Below, piece after piece: positions 1 through 9,124 of a DNA stretch of 40,715 bases. The stretch's first letter is position 1; every line of letters begins with the position of its first letter. Source of the DNA: an uncultured Acetatifactor sp. (lineage in GTDB: Bacteria > Bacillota > Clostridia > Lachnospirales > Lachnospiraceae); the NCBI GenBank assembly GCA_934394815.1, contig CAKRRD010000029.1, positions 1 through 40,715 on the forward strand, given 5' to 3'. The position numbers were made by a program, and so were the translations under genes. The notes under the pieces are model-generated. The model searched no databases and was not told the DNA's origin. It saw only the letters and a list, made by a program, of their open reading frames with translations.

Positions 1-62
1 CGTGTTTTCTGATCTCTAAATTTAAGCATAAAAAAAAGACCTAAATCTCATCTCGCTTGGAT

Positions 63-91
63 ACTATAACATAATCCGCAGTCTACGTCAA
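63..91 (-). promoter_or_regulatory. Leftward sigma-A-type promoter
   Basis: On the minus strand a -35 box TTGACG (86-91) and a -10 box TATAGT (63-68) are separated by exactly 17 nt. This would drive transcription leftward out of the window, divergent from the FliD-like gene. The gene it serves is not visible. The call rests on consensus match and spacing only. Confidence 0.5.
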
Positions 92-121
92 CTGTTTTCC
101 TGAAAATACAACTATTTTTTC

Positions 122-150
122 TTGTTTCTTCTTATGTATTATGCTATAAT
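122..150 (+). promoter_or_regulatory. Promoter of the FliD-like gene
   Basis: An extended -10 (TGC followed by TATAAT at 145-150) lies 17 nt after TTGTTT (122-127). The predicted start near 157 leaves a leader of about 60 nt before the GTG start at 220. It is back to back with the leftward promoter at 63-91. Confidence 0.6.
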
Positions 151-219
151 GGCCTCATAAAAGTGGAGTACTTTACATAAAATTCCCATCTATATATGCG
201 GGGGAGAAAGGAGATACCT

Positions 220-1515
220 GTGAGTGCATTGCTGAACACTGTTTATAACAACTATCTGACGGCTTATGCGCCGAAGCAGATAACGAAATACGATACACAT
301 AAAAAAAGCGAACTTCGGAACGTATATAATTCCATCGTAAAACTGAATAAGGACGCTCCCTGGTATCTTCCCACCACCAGTAAGGACACACAGCACTACG
401 CAGTGGATCTGAAGGAGAACGCAAGAGAGCTTCACAATACTATTGCACAGATCGGCGGTCTGGAGAAGGATGGCCTGTTACGCAAAAAGAGTGCTTACTC
501 CACGGACAATGATATTGTGGAAGTCTCCTATATCGGCTCCGATACCCCTGACGGTGTTTCTCCGGAATTTGATCTGGAAGTAAAACAGCTTGCCACGCCG
601 CAGGAGAATCTGGGATATTTCCTTCCGGATCTGCCCACGACACTGTCTCCCTCGACCTATTCTTTTGATATTGCAATCAATGATATGAACTACGAATTCC
701 AGTTCAATATCAATGAAGGGGATACGAACCGGCAGATCACGGAACGTCTGTCCCGCCTGATCAACAACGCCGACATCGGTATCACCGCAGATGTGGCCGA
801 ATCCGATTCCCGCTATGCGCTCCGGCTTACTTCGGATGCCACCGGTATCCCAAACGGCAAGGCCAGTCATTTTCAGGTGAGTGACAACCACACCAGCAAG
901 ACCGCCGGGGCTGTCGATTATCTGGGGCTGAATTACACCAGCCACCCCGCCGGGAACGCAAGCTTCCTGCTGAACGGGGAAGAACGTACCGCTTCTTCCA
1001 ATCATTTCACCGTAGAGAAATCATTCGACGTACAGCTGAAGTCTGTCAGCCCGGAGGATAAGCCCGTACATATCGGTCTGAAGACAGATACGGAGTCCAT
1101 TACCGACAACATCGTCCAGCTGGTGGGCAGTTACAATGAATTTATCCGAACAGCTTCCTCCTATCTGGAGACGCAGTCCAGAAGCAGACAGCTGATCCGT
1201 GAATTCTCCTCCATTGCTTCCCGTTACGGAAGTTCTCTGGAAAATATGGGAATGCATCTGCAGGAAGACGGTATTCTCTCTGTCAACGACGAAGTATTGC
1301 GGCAGACCGCTGCGGAATCCGGAAATGATCTGTCCGGTTTCAGTGTTTTGAAAGAGTTCAGCAGCTCTCTTCTGAACAAGAGCGATCAGGTGGCACTGAA
1401 CCCCATGGATTATGTAGACAAAAAAATTGTGGCCTATAAAAATCCAGGTCACAATTTTGCCAGTCCCTATATCACCAACGCATACAGCGGTATGATGTTT
1501 AACAGCTACTGTTGA
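220..1515 (+). CDS. FliD-like (flagellar hook-associated protein 2-like) protein
   Basis: This 431-residue protein resembles the flagellar filament cap FliD. Residues of roughly 100-210 contain the beta-rich stretch seen in FliD N-terminal and hook-IN domains (FDLEVKQLATPQ; TERLSRLINNADIGI; YALRLTSDATGI). A C-terminal segment has the typical VGSYNEFI helix start and ends near MMFNSYC. It lacks the usual FliD N-terminal coiled segment, and no flagellar genes lie nearby, so a role in a flagellum is not supported by context. The start is placed at GTG 220 because AGAAAGGAGA (205-214) sits 5 nt upstream; the in-frame ATG at 196 precedes that ribosome site and would bury it. The gene is monocistronic, with its own promoter and a terminator overlapping the stop codon. 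It may be an orphan surface or secreted FliD homologue. Confidence 0.7.
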   Translation: MSALLNTVYNNYLTAYAPKQITKYDTHKKSELRNVYNSIVKLNKDAPWYLPTTSKDTQHYAVDLKENARELHNTIAQIGGLEKDGLLRKKSAYSTDNDIVEVSYIGSDTPDGVSPEFDLEVKQLATPQENLGYFLPDLPTTLSPSTYSFDIAINDMNYEFQFNINEGDTNRQITERLSRLINNADIGITADVAESDSRYALRLTSDATGIPNGKASHFQVSDNHTSKTAGAVDYLGLNYTSHPAGNASFLLNGEERTASSNHFTVEKSFDVQLKSVSPEDKPVHIGLKTDTESITDNIVQLVGSYNEFIRTASSYLETQSRSRQLIREFSSIASRYGSSLENMGMHLQEDGILSVNDEVLRQTAAESGNDLSGFSVLKEFSSSLLNKSDQVALNPMDYVDKKIVAYKNPGHNFASPYITNAYSGMMFNSYC

Positions 1516-1555
1516 TCCCCTGAAGGGGGAATCACAACAGTAGCTGTTATTTTGT
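1501..1555. terminator. Bidirectional terminator between convergent genes
   Basis: Fourteen-base perfect inverted arms lie at 1501-1514 and 1535-1548, with an inner CCCC/GGGG stem between them. A T-rich tail follows on the plus strand. The left arm contains the stop codon of the FliD-like gene, and the HTH gene on the other strand ends just beyond at 1574. Confidence 0.8.
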
Positions 1556-1573
1556 CTTTTGCTTATGATATTC

Positions 1574-1924
1574 TTATTTTGTCTTTTTGGATTTTGCCTT
1601 ATACTTGTCAATCTGTACAAAGTCATCCATCAGCTCCAGAATCTTGTCTCTGCCTGTCTGGTTCAGCTTCACATAGTTCTGCATAACACGGTTTTCCAGC
1701 AGCTGTGCTCCCAGAGAAGCATCTCTCTCCAGGGAGGAGAAATCCACCGGATTCAGACTCAGCTTGTCACACATCTTGATCACTGTTCCGTACGCCATCC
1801 CTTCAATTCCGCGTTCCAGAGCAGTCACCAGTGTGCTGTAGGGGATATTCATCTCCATGGCAAACTGTCTGACACTACGATACTGTCTTAAAATCTCTTT
1901 CTTCAAAATCTCTGCCTTAGTCAT
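1574..1924 (-). CDS. Small helix-turn-helix (Cro/CI-like) regulator
   Basis: A 116-residue protein whose N-terminal 60 residues form an XRE-type DNA-binding domain: YRSVRQFAMEMNIPYSTL reads as helix-turn-helix, followed by a third helix with GTVIKMCDKLSLNP. The C-terminal half is helical and Lys-rich, with a segment (NQTGRDKILELMDDFVQI) common in Clostridial repressor-like proteins. It has its own promoter, separate from nadE upstream. No phage or mobile genes surround it, so it looks like a chromosomal regulator of unknown target, possibly autoregulatory given the palindrome at 2014-2028. Confidence 0.8.
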   Translation of the reverse strand: MTKAEILKKEILRQYRSVRQFAMEMNIPYSTLVTALERGIEGMAYGTVIKMCDKLSLNPVDFSSLERDASLGAQLLENRVMQNYVKLNQTGRDKILELMDDFVQIDKYKAKSKKTK

Positions 1925-1964
1925 ATTTATTCCTCCACGTGTCCTCCAAAATTGGTATAGCTAT

Positions 1965-1993
1965 AATATACGATTTCCCGTTTTTCATTTCAA
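1965..1993 (-). promoter_or_regulatory. Promoter of the HTH gene
   Basis: On the minus strand TTGAAA (1988-1993) and TATATT (1965-1970) are spaced by 17 nt. The predicted start leaves a leader of about 35 nt before the ATG at 1924. Confidence 0.6.
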
Positions 1994-2013
1994 GTAAAAA
2001 ACAGAAAATTAAG

Positions 2014-2028
2014 AATTTCGACGAAATT
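2014..2028. promoter_or_regulatory. 15-nt palindrome between nadE and the HTH gene
   Basis: A perfect dyad AATTTCG-A-CGAAATT lies just upstream of the HTH promoter. It could be an operator for the HTH protein. It could also be an AT-rich terminator stem after nadE, since the minus strand continues into a T-rich stretch. The sequence alone does not decide between these. Confidence 0.35.
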
Positions 2029-2040
2029 TTAACAATATTT

Positions 2041-3951
2041 TTATATTTTTTTCAGTTGTTCCAGCCAGATCCGGGCACAGGCATCGGAAGGCATCCGCAG
2101 ATCTCCTCTGGGAGACAATGCCACGCTTCCCACTTTCGGACCGTCCGGCAGGCAGGAGCGCTTAAACTGTTGTGTGAAAAATCTATGATAGAAATTCTCC
2201 AGCCACTTCCGGATCGTAGAATCGTCGTATTTTCCCGCAAAGGTCTCCACCGCGATCCGGTAGATCTTATCCGGTGCATATCCGCACCGCAGCATATAAT
2301 ACAGGAAAAAGTCATGCAGTTCATAAGGGCCCACCAGATCTTCCGTCTTCTGGGCGATATTTCCCTCCACCGGCGGAAGCAGTTCCGGGCTCACCGGTGT
2401 ATCCAGTACATCTTTGAGTACCGCGGTAAGTTCCTCGTTATTGCAGGTGTCCGCATAATAATCCACCAGATGTCTTACCAGCGTCTTCGGTACTCCCGCA
2501 TTGACACCGTACATGGACATATGATCTCCGTTATAGGTCGCCCACCCTAATGCCAGCTCCGACATATCTCCAGTGCCGATGACCAATGCCTTCTCCTTAT
2601 TGGCAATATCCATGAGCACCTGGGTCCGCTCTCTGGCCTGTCCGTTCTCATAGGTGACATCGTGGCACTCCATATCCTGACCGATATCTGCAAAATGACC
2701 GGTCACAGCCTGCCGGATATCCACCTCCCGCAGCGTGGTTCCCAGCGTCCTGGCCAGCAGGCAGGCATTCTCATAGGTCCGGTCCGTCGTGCCGAAACAG
2801 GGCATGGTCACTGCAATGATTCCCTCTCTGGGCAGTCCCAGCAGATCAAAGGTACGCACCGTAACCAATAAAGCCAGTGTGGAATCCAGCCCTCCGGAGA
2901 TTCCCAGCACTGCCGTCCTGCATCCGATATGCTCATACCGTTTTTTCAGGCCATAAGCCTGTATGGACAAAATGTCTTCGCATCGGCGGTTACGCTCCGC
3001 CGCATCCTCCGGCACGAAAGGATGCGCCGCAAATTTACGATCCAGTTTTGTCTCTGTCAGATGCATGGAAAAGGGAATCATACGATAGGGCTGCACCGGC
3101 CTTTTCCCGAAGGTTCCCATTCTTCTACGCTCACTGCTTATTTTCAGCACATCCAGATCCGCATAAAGGATTCCCGTAGAAAATCTGGAAGACTGCGCCA
3201 GCATTGTTCCGTTTTCCGCGATCAGATCATGTCCACCGAATACCAGATCCTGCGTGGATTCCCCCTCGCCCGCCGAGGTATAGATATATCCACACAGAAG
3301 TCTCGCGCTGGCGGATTTTACCAGAAGCAGACGGTAATCATCCTTGGACACCGTCTCATTGGAAGCCGACAGATTGGCGATCACCGTGGCTCCCATCAGC
3401 GCATGGGATGTGGAGGGAGGCTCTGCCACCCACAGATCTTCGCAGATCTCGCACCCCAATACCAGTTCCGGAAGCTCTTCACAGCGAAACAGCAGATTCG
3501 TCCCGAAGGGGATCTCCTCTCCTCCCAGAAAATACTCCGTCACCGTTTCCTCTCCCGGGGTAAAATATCTGCCCTCGTAGAACTCCGCATACATGGGAAT
3601 ATTTTTCTTGGGGATCATCCCAAGGATCCTTCCCTGATATAAGACCGCCGCCACATTGTACAGGCGGCCTTCCTTCTCCACCGGCAGTCCCACCACAAGC
3701 AGTGCCTCCAGCGGTGCCGTCTCTTCCGCAATGGAAAACAATGCCTCTTTTGCCTTCTCCAACAGAAGATTCTGCAAAAAAAGATCGTTACAGGTGTATC
3801 CGGTAATACATAATTCCGGAAACACTACGATCTTTGCTCCCTGCTTTGCCGCCTCTTCTGCCTGCGCGCAGATCACCTGCGCATTATAGACCGGATCCGC
3901 CACCCGGATCACCGGCGTGGCGGATGCTGCTTTGACAAATCCCTGTTTCAT
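2041..3951 (-). CDS. nadE: NAD+ synthase, glutamine-hydrolysing
   Basis: A 636-residue two-domain enzyme for the last step of NAD synthesis, amidating deamido-NAD with ammonia drawn from glutamine. Residues 1-290 form a nitrilase-type glutaminase with the triad E46 (FPELCITGY), K115 (IPKKN) and C170 (EICEDLW). The C-terminal half is the synthetase, with the ATP pyrophosphatase loop SGGLDS at 352-357 and later motifs GTGDMSELALGW and YGVNAGVPKTL. The length matches the long glutamine-dependent form. It is cytoplasmic. It follows hslO by 25 nt on the same strand and probably shares its transcript. Confidence 0.95.
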   Translation of the reverse strand: MKQGFVKAASATPVIRVADPVYNAQVICAQAEEAAKQGAKIVVFPELCITGYTCNDLFLQNLLLEKAKEALFSIAEETAPLEALLVVGLPVEKEGRLYNVAAVLYQGRILGMIPKKNIPMYAEFYEGRYFTPGEETVTEYFLGGEEIPFGTNLLFRCEELPELVLGCEICEDLWVAEPPSTSHALMGATVIANLSASNETVSKDDYRLLLVKSASARLLCGYIYTSAGEGESTQDLVFGGHDLIAENGTMLAQSSRFSTGILYADLDVLKISSERRRMGTFGKRPVQPYRMIPFSMHLTETKLDRKFAAHPFVPEDAAERNRRCEDILSIQAYGLKKRYEHIGCRTAVLGISGGLDSTLALLVTVRTFDLLGLPREGIIAVTMPCFGTTDRTYENACLLARTLGTTLREVDIRQAVTGHFADIGQDMECHDVTYENGQARERTQVLMDIANKEKALVIGTGDMSELALGWATYNGDHMSMYGVNAGVPKTLVRHLVDYYADTCNNEELTAVLKDVLDTPVSPELLPPVEGNIAQKTEDLVGPYELHDFFLYYMLRCGYAPDKIYRIAVETFAGKYDDSTIRKWLENFYHRFFTQQFKRSCLPDGPKVGSVALSPRGDLRMPSDACARIWLEQLKKI

Positions 3952-3976
3952 ATGTTTCCTCGCTTTACGGCATCCA

Positions 3977-4846
3977 TTACTGGATCATCTGCTGCAATTC
4001 ATCCACGGTAAAGTTATAGTTCTTATTACAGAAATGACAGTTCACTTCGATGTCTTCTCCATCGTCGATCATGGACTGTAATTCTTCTCTTCCGATACTG
4101 ATCAGTGCTTTTCTCACTCTGTCCTTGCTGCAGTTACAGGAGAATTCCACCGGAAGAGTATCGGTGACTTCCAGATCCATTCCGGACAGCAGTACTTCCA
4201 GCATCTGTTCCGGAGTCTTACCGACATCCAGCATGGTCGTCACGGAAGAAAGGTTCTTGATATTCTCTTCCAGTCTGCTGATCACTTCCTCCTCTGCGAA
4301 GGGCATCAGCTGCACGATGAATCCTCCGGCCTGCTTCACCGTATTGTCTCTGTTCATCAGCACTCCCAGGCCTACCACGGAGGGCACCTGCTCGGATACC
4401 GCAAAATAATAGGTCAGATCCTCTGCGATCTCTCCGGTCTGTAACTCGGTCTGTCCCACGTAAGGATCCTTCAGTCCCATATCACGGATCACGCTTAAGA
4501 CACCCGCGCCTACGGCACCGCCCACATCCAGTTTGCCCTGAGCATTGGCGGGCAGGATCACGTCAGGCACATTGGCATAACCCTTTACATGGCCGTTCCC
4601 ATCTGCTGTGACCGTCAGGCCGCCGATGGGGCCGTCTCCCTTGATCTGCAGTGTGATCAGTTCATCGTCACTCTTTAACATGCTGCCCATCATGGCTCCC
4701 GCACTGAGCAGTCTTCCCAATGCTGCCGTTACCACAGGGCTGGTATTGTGTGCTGCCCTTGCAGTCTCCACCGTTTCTCTTGTCGTGCAGGCAAACGCAC
4801 GGATCTGTGCATTGGCCGCCGTTGCACGTACCATATAATCCTTCAT
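3977..4846 (-). CDS. hslO: Hsp33 redox-regulated chaperone
   Basis: A 289-residue cytoplasmic holdase activated by oxidation. The N-terminal domain begins MKDYMVRATAANAQIRAFA and contains the conserved GDGPIGGLTVTADG stretch. The C-terminal redox switch keeps all four zinc-binding cysteines: C237 and C239 (CNC), and C270 and C273 (CHFC). In the family these form disulphides under oxidative stress. Length is normal. It sits between a methyltransferase (21 nt upstream) and nadE (25 nt downstream) on the same strand, consistent with a housekeeping operon. Confidence 0.96.
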   Translation of the reverse strand: MKDYMVRATAANAQIRAFACTTRETVETARAAHNTSPVVTAALGRLLSAGAMMGSMLKSDDELITLQIKGDGPIGGLTVTADGNGHVKGYANVPDVILPANAQGKLDVGGAVGAGVLSVIRDMGLKDPYVGQTELQTGEIAEDLTYYFAVSEQVPSVVGLGVLMNRDNTVKQAGGFIVQLMPFAEEEVISRLEENIKNLSSVTTMLDVGKTPEQMLEVLLSGMDLEVTDTLPVEFSCNCSKDRVRKALISIGREELQSMIDDGEDIEVNCHFCNKNYNFTVDELQQMIQ

Positions 4847-4867
4847 TTACTCCACGTACCTTTCTGT

Positions 4868-5677
4868 CTACAGTTGTTTCTGCTGCTCTTTTGCTACGAT
4901 ACAGACTCTTTCGCTGGTCTCCGTGGCCGCCCCTCCGGTGTCGGAATCCGTGATTTCAAGGATCCTCAGTCCGGCCTGCTCCACCAGAGCCCGCATCTGT
5001 TCTACGGTATATCCCCGCTGCAAATGGGTCTCGGTGAACCTCCGGAAAATATCATCCTCTTCCTGTACAAAAATCGTCAGGTCATACTCATTGATCTCAT
5101 CCTCGGGATCATAATAATTCTCCCAGATAAAGCTGCAGTCCTCCCGGTTCTCAGCAATAGTAGTATTACCGATTACTTCGCGATATTTGTAAGCCGTATT
5201 GAAATCAAAGACAAAAATGCCACCGGGATAGAGATAGTTGTTCACCAGTTGAAATACCTGCAGCAGTTCCTCTTCTTCCAGGATATAATTCACGGAATCG
5301 CATACACTGATCACCGTTCCCACGGTGGAATACAGATCCAGTTCCCGCATATCCTGATGCAGATAGAGGATCTCCGAACCGCTCTCTGCCTTTTTGTCCA
5401 TGGCGATATTCAGCATTTCTTCGGAATTGTCTACGCCAATGCAGTCATATCCCTTTTGATATAACAGTTCCGTCAGGGTGCCGGTACCGCAGCCCAGATC
5501 CACCACCAGATTCCGCTCGGAATCCAGAATTCCTTCCGCATCCCGCTCCGGCTTTGACACACCGTAAGCAGCGATCAGCTGATCCAGACGATCACACCAC
5601 ATCTCATAGGGGATATTGTCCATGAGTTCATCATATACTCTTGCAAAATCTGTATAGATCTCTTCTGTATTCTCCAT
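4868..5677 (-). CDS. Class I SAM-dependent methyltransferase
   Basis: A 269-residue protein with the Rossmann-type SAM-binding fold. Motif I is VDLGCGTGTLTELL, followed by the acidic strand end IGVDNSEEML and the later motifs LYLHQDMRELDL and VISVCDSVNYI. N-terminal residues (YTDFARVYDELM) match the small-molecule methyltransferase group common in Firmicutes. No transmembrane segment is seen. The substrate cannot be told from the sequence. It lies in a tight same-strand run with the COG2426 membrane protein and hslO. Confidence 0.88.
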   Translation of the reverse strand: MENTEEIYTDFARVYDELMDNIPYEMWCDRLDQLIAAYGVSKPERDAEGILDSERNLVVDLGCGTGTLTELLYQKGYDCIGVDNSEEMLNIAMDKKAESGSEILYLHQDMRELDLYSTVGTVISVCDSVNYILEEEELLQVFQLVNNYLYPGGIFVFDFNTAYKYREVIGNTTIAENREDCSFIWENYYDPEDEINEYDLTIFVQEEDDIFRRFTETHLQRGYTVEQMRALVEQAGLRILEITDSDTGGAATETSERVCIVAKEQQKQL

Positions 5678-5698
5678 AGTTACAGCATCTCCAGTTTT

Positions 5699-6175
5699 TT
5701 AGAAAATAGTCCCAAGTGCGCCGAAAACTCCCATGCTGAGCAGTCCCATGATCACGCCGGCCAGAACCACACCACACATTACCGCAATCACACTGGACTT
5801 GAAATCCATATCTAACAGGCTGGCTGCCAGAGTCCCGGTCCAGGCGCCGGTTCCGGGAAGTGGAATTCCCACGAACAGAAGCAATGCCACGAACAGGCCT
5901 CTGCCCGCTTTTTCCTGCAGCTTCTGACCACCCTTGTGCCCCTTTTCCAGACAGAAAGTGAAGAACTTACCAATCACCGGCTTGTCCGCACCCCATTCCA
6001 GTACTTTTCTGGCGAAAAAGAAGATAATGGGTACCGGAAGCATATTTCCCAGAATACAGATAATATAGCTGGGAAGCAGCGGCAGATTCATACCTACAGC
6101 AATGGGAACAGCGCCTCTCAGTTCAATCAGGGGAACCATGGATACCAGGAAAATCATCAAATATTTTTTTAACAT
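5699..6175 (-). CDS. Small integral membrane protein, COG2426 (putative small multidrug export family)
   Basis: A 158-residue protein with about four hydrophobic helices. The opening FLVSMVPLIELRGAVPIAVG, the middle PVPIIFFFARKVLEWG and the loop VGIPLPGTGAWTG are the recognisable marks of the family named small multidrug export protein (COG2426). Evidence for drug transport in this family is thin, so the name should be read as a label. It is part of the same-strand run hisC, this gene, methyltransferase, hslO, nadE, with short gaps. Confidence 0.85.
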   Translation of the reverse strand: MLKKYLMIFLVSMVPLIELRGAVPIAVGMNLPLLPSYIICILGNMLPVPIIFFFARKVLEWGADKPVIGKFFTFCLEKGHKGGQKLQEKAGRGLFVALLLFVGIPLPGTGAWTGTLAASLLDMDFKSSVIAVMCGVVLAGVIMGLLSMGVFGALGTIF

Positions 6176-6208
6176 GTATTTTACTCCAATTCTTTTATTC
6201 TTTTTTCA

Positions 6209-7270
6209 TTATATCCGCTTCTGAAGATATTCCTTCAGGAAAGCGATCAGGCGGTCCATTTCCTCATCCGTACCGATGGTGATACGCAGGGAATTGGCAA
6301 TTCTCGGCTTGTTCCAGTGTCTGACATAGATGTCCGCCTCCCGGAGTGCCCGGAACAGTTCTTCTGCGGGGACTTCCTTATGGGAAGCAAAGATAAAGTT
6401 TGCCCTGGAATCCGGGAAAGTAAAGCCCAGATCGGCCAGTTCCTTCTTGACCCGCTCTCTGGTGGCCACAATCTTCGCCGTAGTCTCTTTAAAATAGGCA
6501 TCATCCTTCACCGCTTCCACACCCATGACCTGCGAAGGCAGATTCATAGTGTAGGAATTGAAGGAAAACTTTACATCATTCAGGTAGTGGATCAGCTTCT
6601 CATTGCCGATGCAGAAACCGATACGCATTCCCGCCATGGCTCTGGACTTGGAAAAGGTCTGTACCACCAGAAGGTTTTCATATTTTTCCAGCAAGGGAAG
6701 CGCACTCCTGCCGCCGAAGTCCACATAGGCTTCGTCCACAATCACCACCACGTCCGGATTGGCCTGCAGGATCTCTTCGATCAGTTCCTGAGATTCCTCC
6801 ACGCCAGTAGGTGCGTTGGGGTTCGGGAAGATCACACCGCCGTTGGGCTGTTTGTAATCTTCGGGATTGATGTGCCATTTTTCATCCAGTGCGCAGGTGT
6901 GATACGGGATCCGGTACAGATCTGCCCATACATCATAAAAGGAATAGGTCACATCCGGGAACAGGATCGGCTTTCCACTGTTGAAAAATGTCAGAAATGC
7001 CATGGACAGGACATCATCGGATCCTACGCCCACAAATACCTGTTCCGGCTTCACACCGTAATAAGCCGCCAAAGCATCTACTAACGGCTGTGCATTCGAA
7101 TTCGGATACAGCCGCAGTGCCGCACTCTCCATGTTCTCCGCCGCTTTCCTTACTCCGGGGGCAGGAGGATAAGGGCATTCATTTGTATTCAGTTTGATCA
7201 TGTTCGGGCGGTTCGGCTGCTCGCCTGCCACATAGGGAACCACCTTGCGTACATTTTCTTCCCACTTCAT
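6209..7270 (-). CDS. hisC: Histidinol-phosphate aminotransferase
   Basis: A 353-residue PLP-dependent fold-type I aminotransferase, normally acting in histidine synthesis on imidazole-acetol phosphate. It begins with the family's KLNTNECPYPP motif, has VGVGSDDVLSMAF for cofactor phosphate contact and PNPNAPTG in the middle. The Schiff-base lysine is K208 in TFSKSRAMAGMRIGF. Length is typical. No other histidine gene is in the window, so it is a detached copy; related enzymes also act on aromatic amino acids, and its real substrate is not settled here. Confidence 0.9.
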   Translation of the reverse strand: MKWEENVRKVVPYVAGEQPNRPNMIKLNTNECPYPPAPGVRKAAENMESAALRLYPNSNAQPLVDALAAYYGVKPEQVFVGVGSDDVLSMAFLTFFNSGKPILFPDVTYSFYDVWADLYRIPYHTCALDEKWHINPEDYKQPNGGVIFPNPNAPTGVEESQELIEEILQANPDVVVIVDEAYVDFGGRSALPLLEKYENLLVVQTFSKSRAMAGMRIGFCIGNEKLIHYLNDVKFSFNSYTMNLPSQVMGVEAVKDDAYFKETTAKIVATRERVKKELADLGFTFPDSRANFIFASHKEVPAEELFRALREADIYVRHWNKPRIANSLRITIGTDEEMDRLIAFLKEYLQKRI

Positions 7271-7335
7271 AATTTCTGTTTACTCCTCATTCCGCACACT
7301 TTATTCCTAACTGTTTTTCCCTGTGTGCCGGGCAG

Positions 7336-8361
7336 TTATCTGTTTTTGTCATTCTGTCGATGTTTTAACTCTTCCGCATAGCTCCTCGCCTGTGCGGAAA
7401 GTCCCAGTTGTTCATAGCACCTTATCAGTCCCTGTAAAGGCTCTTCTACCGAGCTTTTCAGCGCCAGTACCGGCTGTGTCTCATAAGCTGCATTATAATA
7501 CCAGACAGCCGCTTCCTCGAAGTCTCCCGCCTCTTCATAGAAAGCTCCCAGTTCACAACAGATCTCCGAGCAGCCGTCTCCCGCGATCACCTTGGAAGTA
7601 TATTTAAAAAATAACACGGTGGCTCCCCGTAGTCTGGCCGCTCTGGCCGCCACACAACAGCCTTCCGTGATCTCCTCCCCGCTTCTGTCCGGGGAGGAAA
7701 CTTCCCTCCGGAAATAATCTTCCGCCTCCAGAAAATCCTGTGCTTTTCCCGCCAGAAACAGTTCTCTGGCATACATTCCATATAATCTTCTGGAAAGCTG
7801 TCTTCCCTGCACGATCTGTTTCCGGAAATTCGCCAGGTCTCTGTCCGCATGATTCTGTTCCGGCATATGGGTGATGACAATATCACTGTCATAGACCACC
7901 GGCTCCAGCCGTACGGTCTCATGGATCGGTTCTTCCCACACGAAATTCCGCAATCTGCGGAACAATTTGGGACGATATTCTTCATCAAAATTATACACCG
8001 CGCCGTTTTGCAGCTGATTGCCATATTTCATCTGGACGATCTCGATCTCCGGAAGCAGCGTTGCCTTTAACAGTCGAAACCTTCGCCGGTTTTCTTCCAA
8101 AAGCACCTCATCCGCATCCGCGGAGTAAATGTATTCCTTCGTAGCTTTGGAAAACGCAAAATTTCTCGCCGCACTGAAATCATCGATCCACGTAAAATTA
8201 TATATCTTATCGGTGTATCCGGCTGCGATCCACTTTGTAGCATCCGTAGATCCCGTATCCACAATAATGATCTCATCTACCAGGTCTTTTACACTGTCCA
8301 GGCATCTTGCCAGGATCCGTTCTTCATTTTTTACAATCATGCACAAAGATATTGTGATCAT
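7336..8361 (-). CDS. Family 2 glycosyltransferase with C-terminal TPR-like repeats
   Basis: A 341-residue cytoplasmic protein. The N-terminal half is a GT-A fold glycosyltransferase: ISLCMIVKNEERILARCL, then DEIIIVDTGSTDAT, and the metal/nucleotide site YSADADEVL. The remaining residues are helical, with paired motifs such as CCELGAFYEEAGDFEEAAVWYYNAAY that read as tetratricopeptide repeats. This architecture is common in Clostridial enzymes that glycosylate surface or exported products. The acceptor is unknown. It lies 40 nt downstream of the ABC transporter ATPase gene and 65 nt before hisC. Confidence 0.87.
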   Translation of the reverse strand: MITISLCMIVKNEERILARCLDSVKDLVDEIIIVDTGSTDATKWIAAGYTDKIYNFTWIDDFSAARNFAFSKATKEYIYSADADEVLLEENRRRFRLLKATLLPEIEIVQMKYGNQLQNGAVYNFDEEYRPKLFRRLRNFVWEEPIHETVRLEPVVYDSDIVITHMPEQNHADRDLANFRKQIVQGRQLSRRLYGMYARELFLAGKAQDFLEAEDYFRREVSSPDRSGEEITEGCCVAARAARLRGATVLFFKYTSKVIAGDGCSEICCELGAFYEEAGDFEEAAVWYYNAAYETQPVLALKSSVEEPLQGLIRCYEQLGLSAQARSYAEELKHRQNDKNR

Positions 8362-8401
8362 TCAGCATCTCCGTTCCCGCATTCTGTGTGTGCCTGTATT
8401 C

Positions 8402-9124
8402 CTACAGCACCTTGGATAAGAACTCCTGTAACCGGGGACTCTGGGGATTGCTGAAGAATTCCTGCGGGGTATTCTCCTCCACAATATTACCGCCGTCCAT
8501 GAAGAGCACCTTCGTCCCCACTTCTCTGGCAAATCCCATCTCATGGGTAACGACCACCATGGTCATACCGCTTTCCGCCAGTTCCTTCATAACCTCCAGT
8601 ACTTCTCCTACCATCTCGGGATCCAGTGCGGAGGTAGGCTCATCGAACAGCATAACTCTCGGGTTCATGGCAAGAGATCTGACAATGGCGATCCTCTGCT
8701 TCTGTCCGCCACTCAGAGAGGCCGGATAGGCATCCGCCTTTTCCTCCAGTCCCACTCGCTTTAACAGCTTCAGGGCATTCTCTTTTGCCTCTTCCTCGCC
8801 CATCAGTTTTAATTTCACAGGCGCCAGAGTAATATTATTCATGATCGTCAGATTATTGAACAGGTTAAAATGCTGGAACACCATGCCCATATGCTGACGG
8901 ACCTTGTTGATGTCAATCCTGGGATCCGTAATGTTCTGTCCGTCGAACCAGATCTCACCGCTGGTGGGTCTCTCCAGGAGATTCAGACAGCGTAAAAAAG
9001 TACTCTTACCGGAGCCGGAAGGTCCTACCACTACGATCTTTTCCCCGGGATGAATATGATAATTCACTCCCTTTAATACCTGATTATCTTCAAAGCTTTT
9101 ATGCAGATCTTTAACGATTATCAC
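8402..9124 (-). CDS. Polar amino-acid ABC transporter, ATP-binding protein
   Basis: A 240-residue ATPase of the GlnQ/HisP family that powers uptake of polar amino acids. Walker A is GPSGSGKST, the Q-loop [11 protein letters not shown], the signature [11 protein letters not shown], Walker [13 protein letters not shown], and the H-loop [10 protein letters not shown]. The start is set at GTG 9124, giving the family's normal length: AAAGGAG lies 11 nt before it, and the ATG at 9154 would add ten untypical residues. It overlaps the 3' end of the permease gene by 14 nt, suggesting coupled translation. Confidence 0.93.
   Translation of the reverse strand: MIIVKDLHKSFEDNQVLKGVNYHIHPGEKIVVVGPSGSGKSTFLRCLNLLERPTSGEIWFDGQNITDPRIDINKVRQHMGMVFQHFNLFNNLTIMNNITLAPVKLKLMGEEEAKENALKLLKRVGLEEKADAYPASLSGGQKQRIAIVRSLAMNPRVMLFDEPTSALDPEMVGEVLEVMKELAESGMTMVVVTHEMGFAREVGTKVLFMDGGNIVEENTPQEFFSNPQSPRLQEFLSKVL

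Noticed and set aside
478..1626. Long minus-strand reading frames opposite the FliD-like gene
   Set aside because: They lack ribosome sites and look like shadows created by codon bias of the real gene.
2929..3642. Long plus-strand reading frames opposite nadE
   Set aside because: nadE has all catalytic residues on the minus strand; the plus-strand frames show no family pattern.
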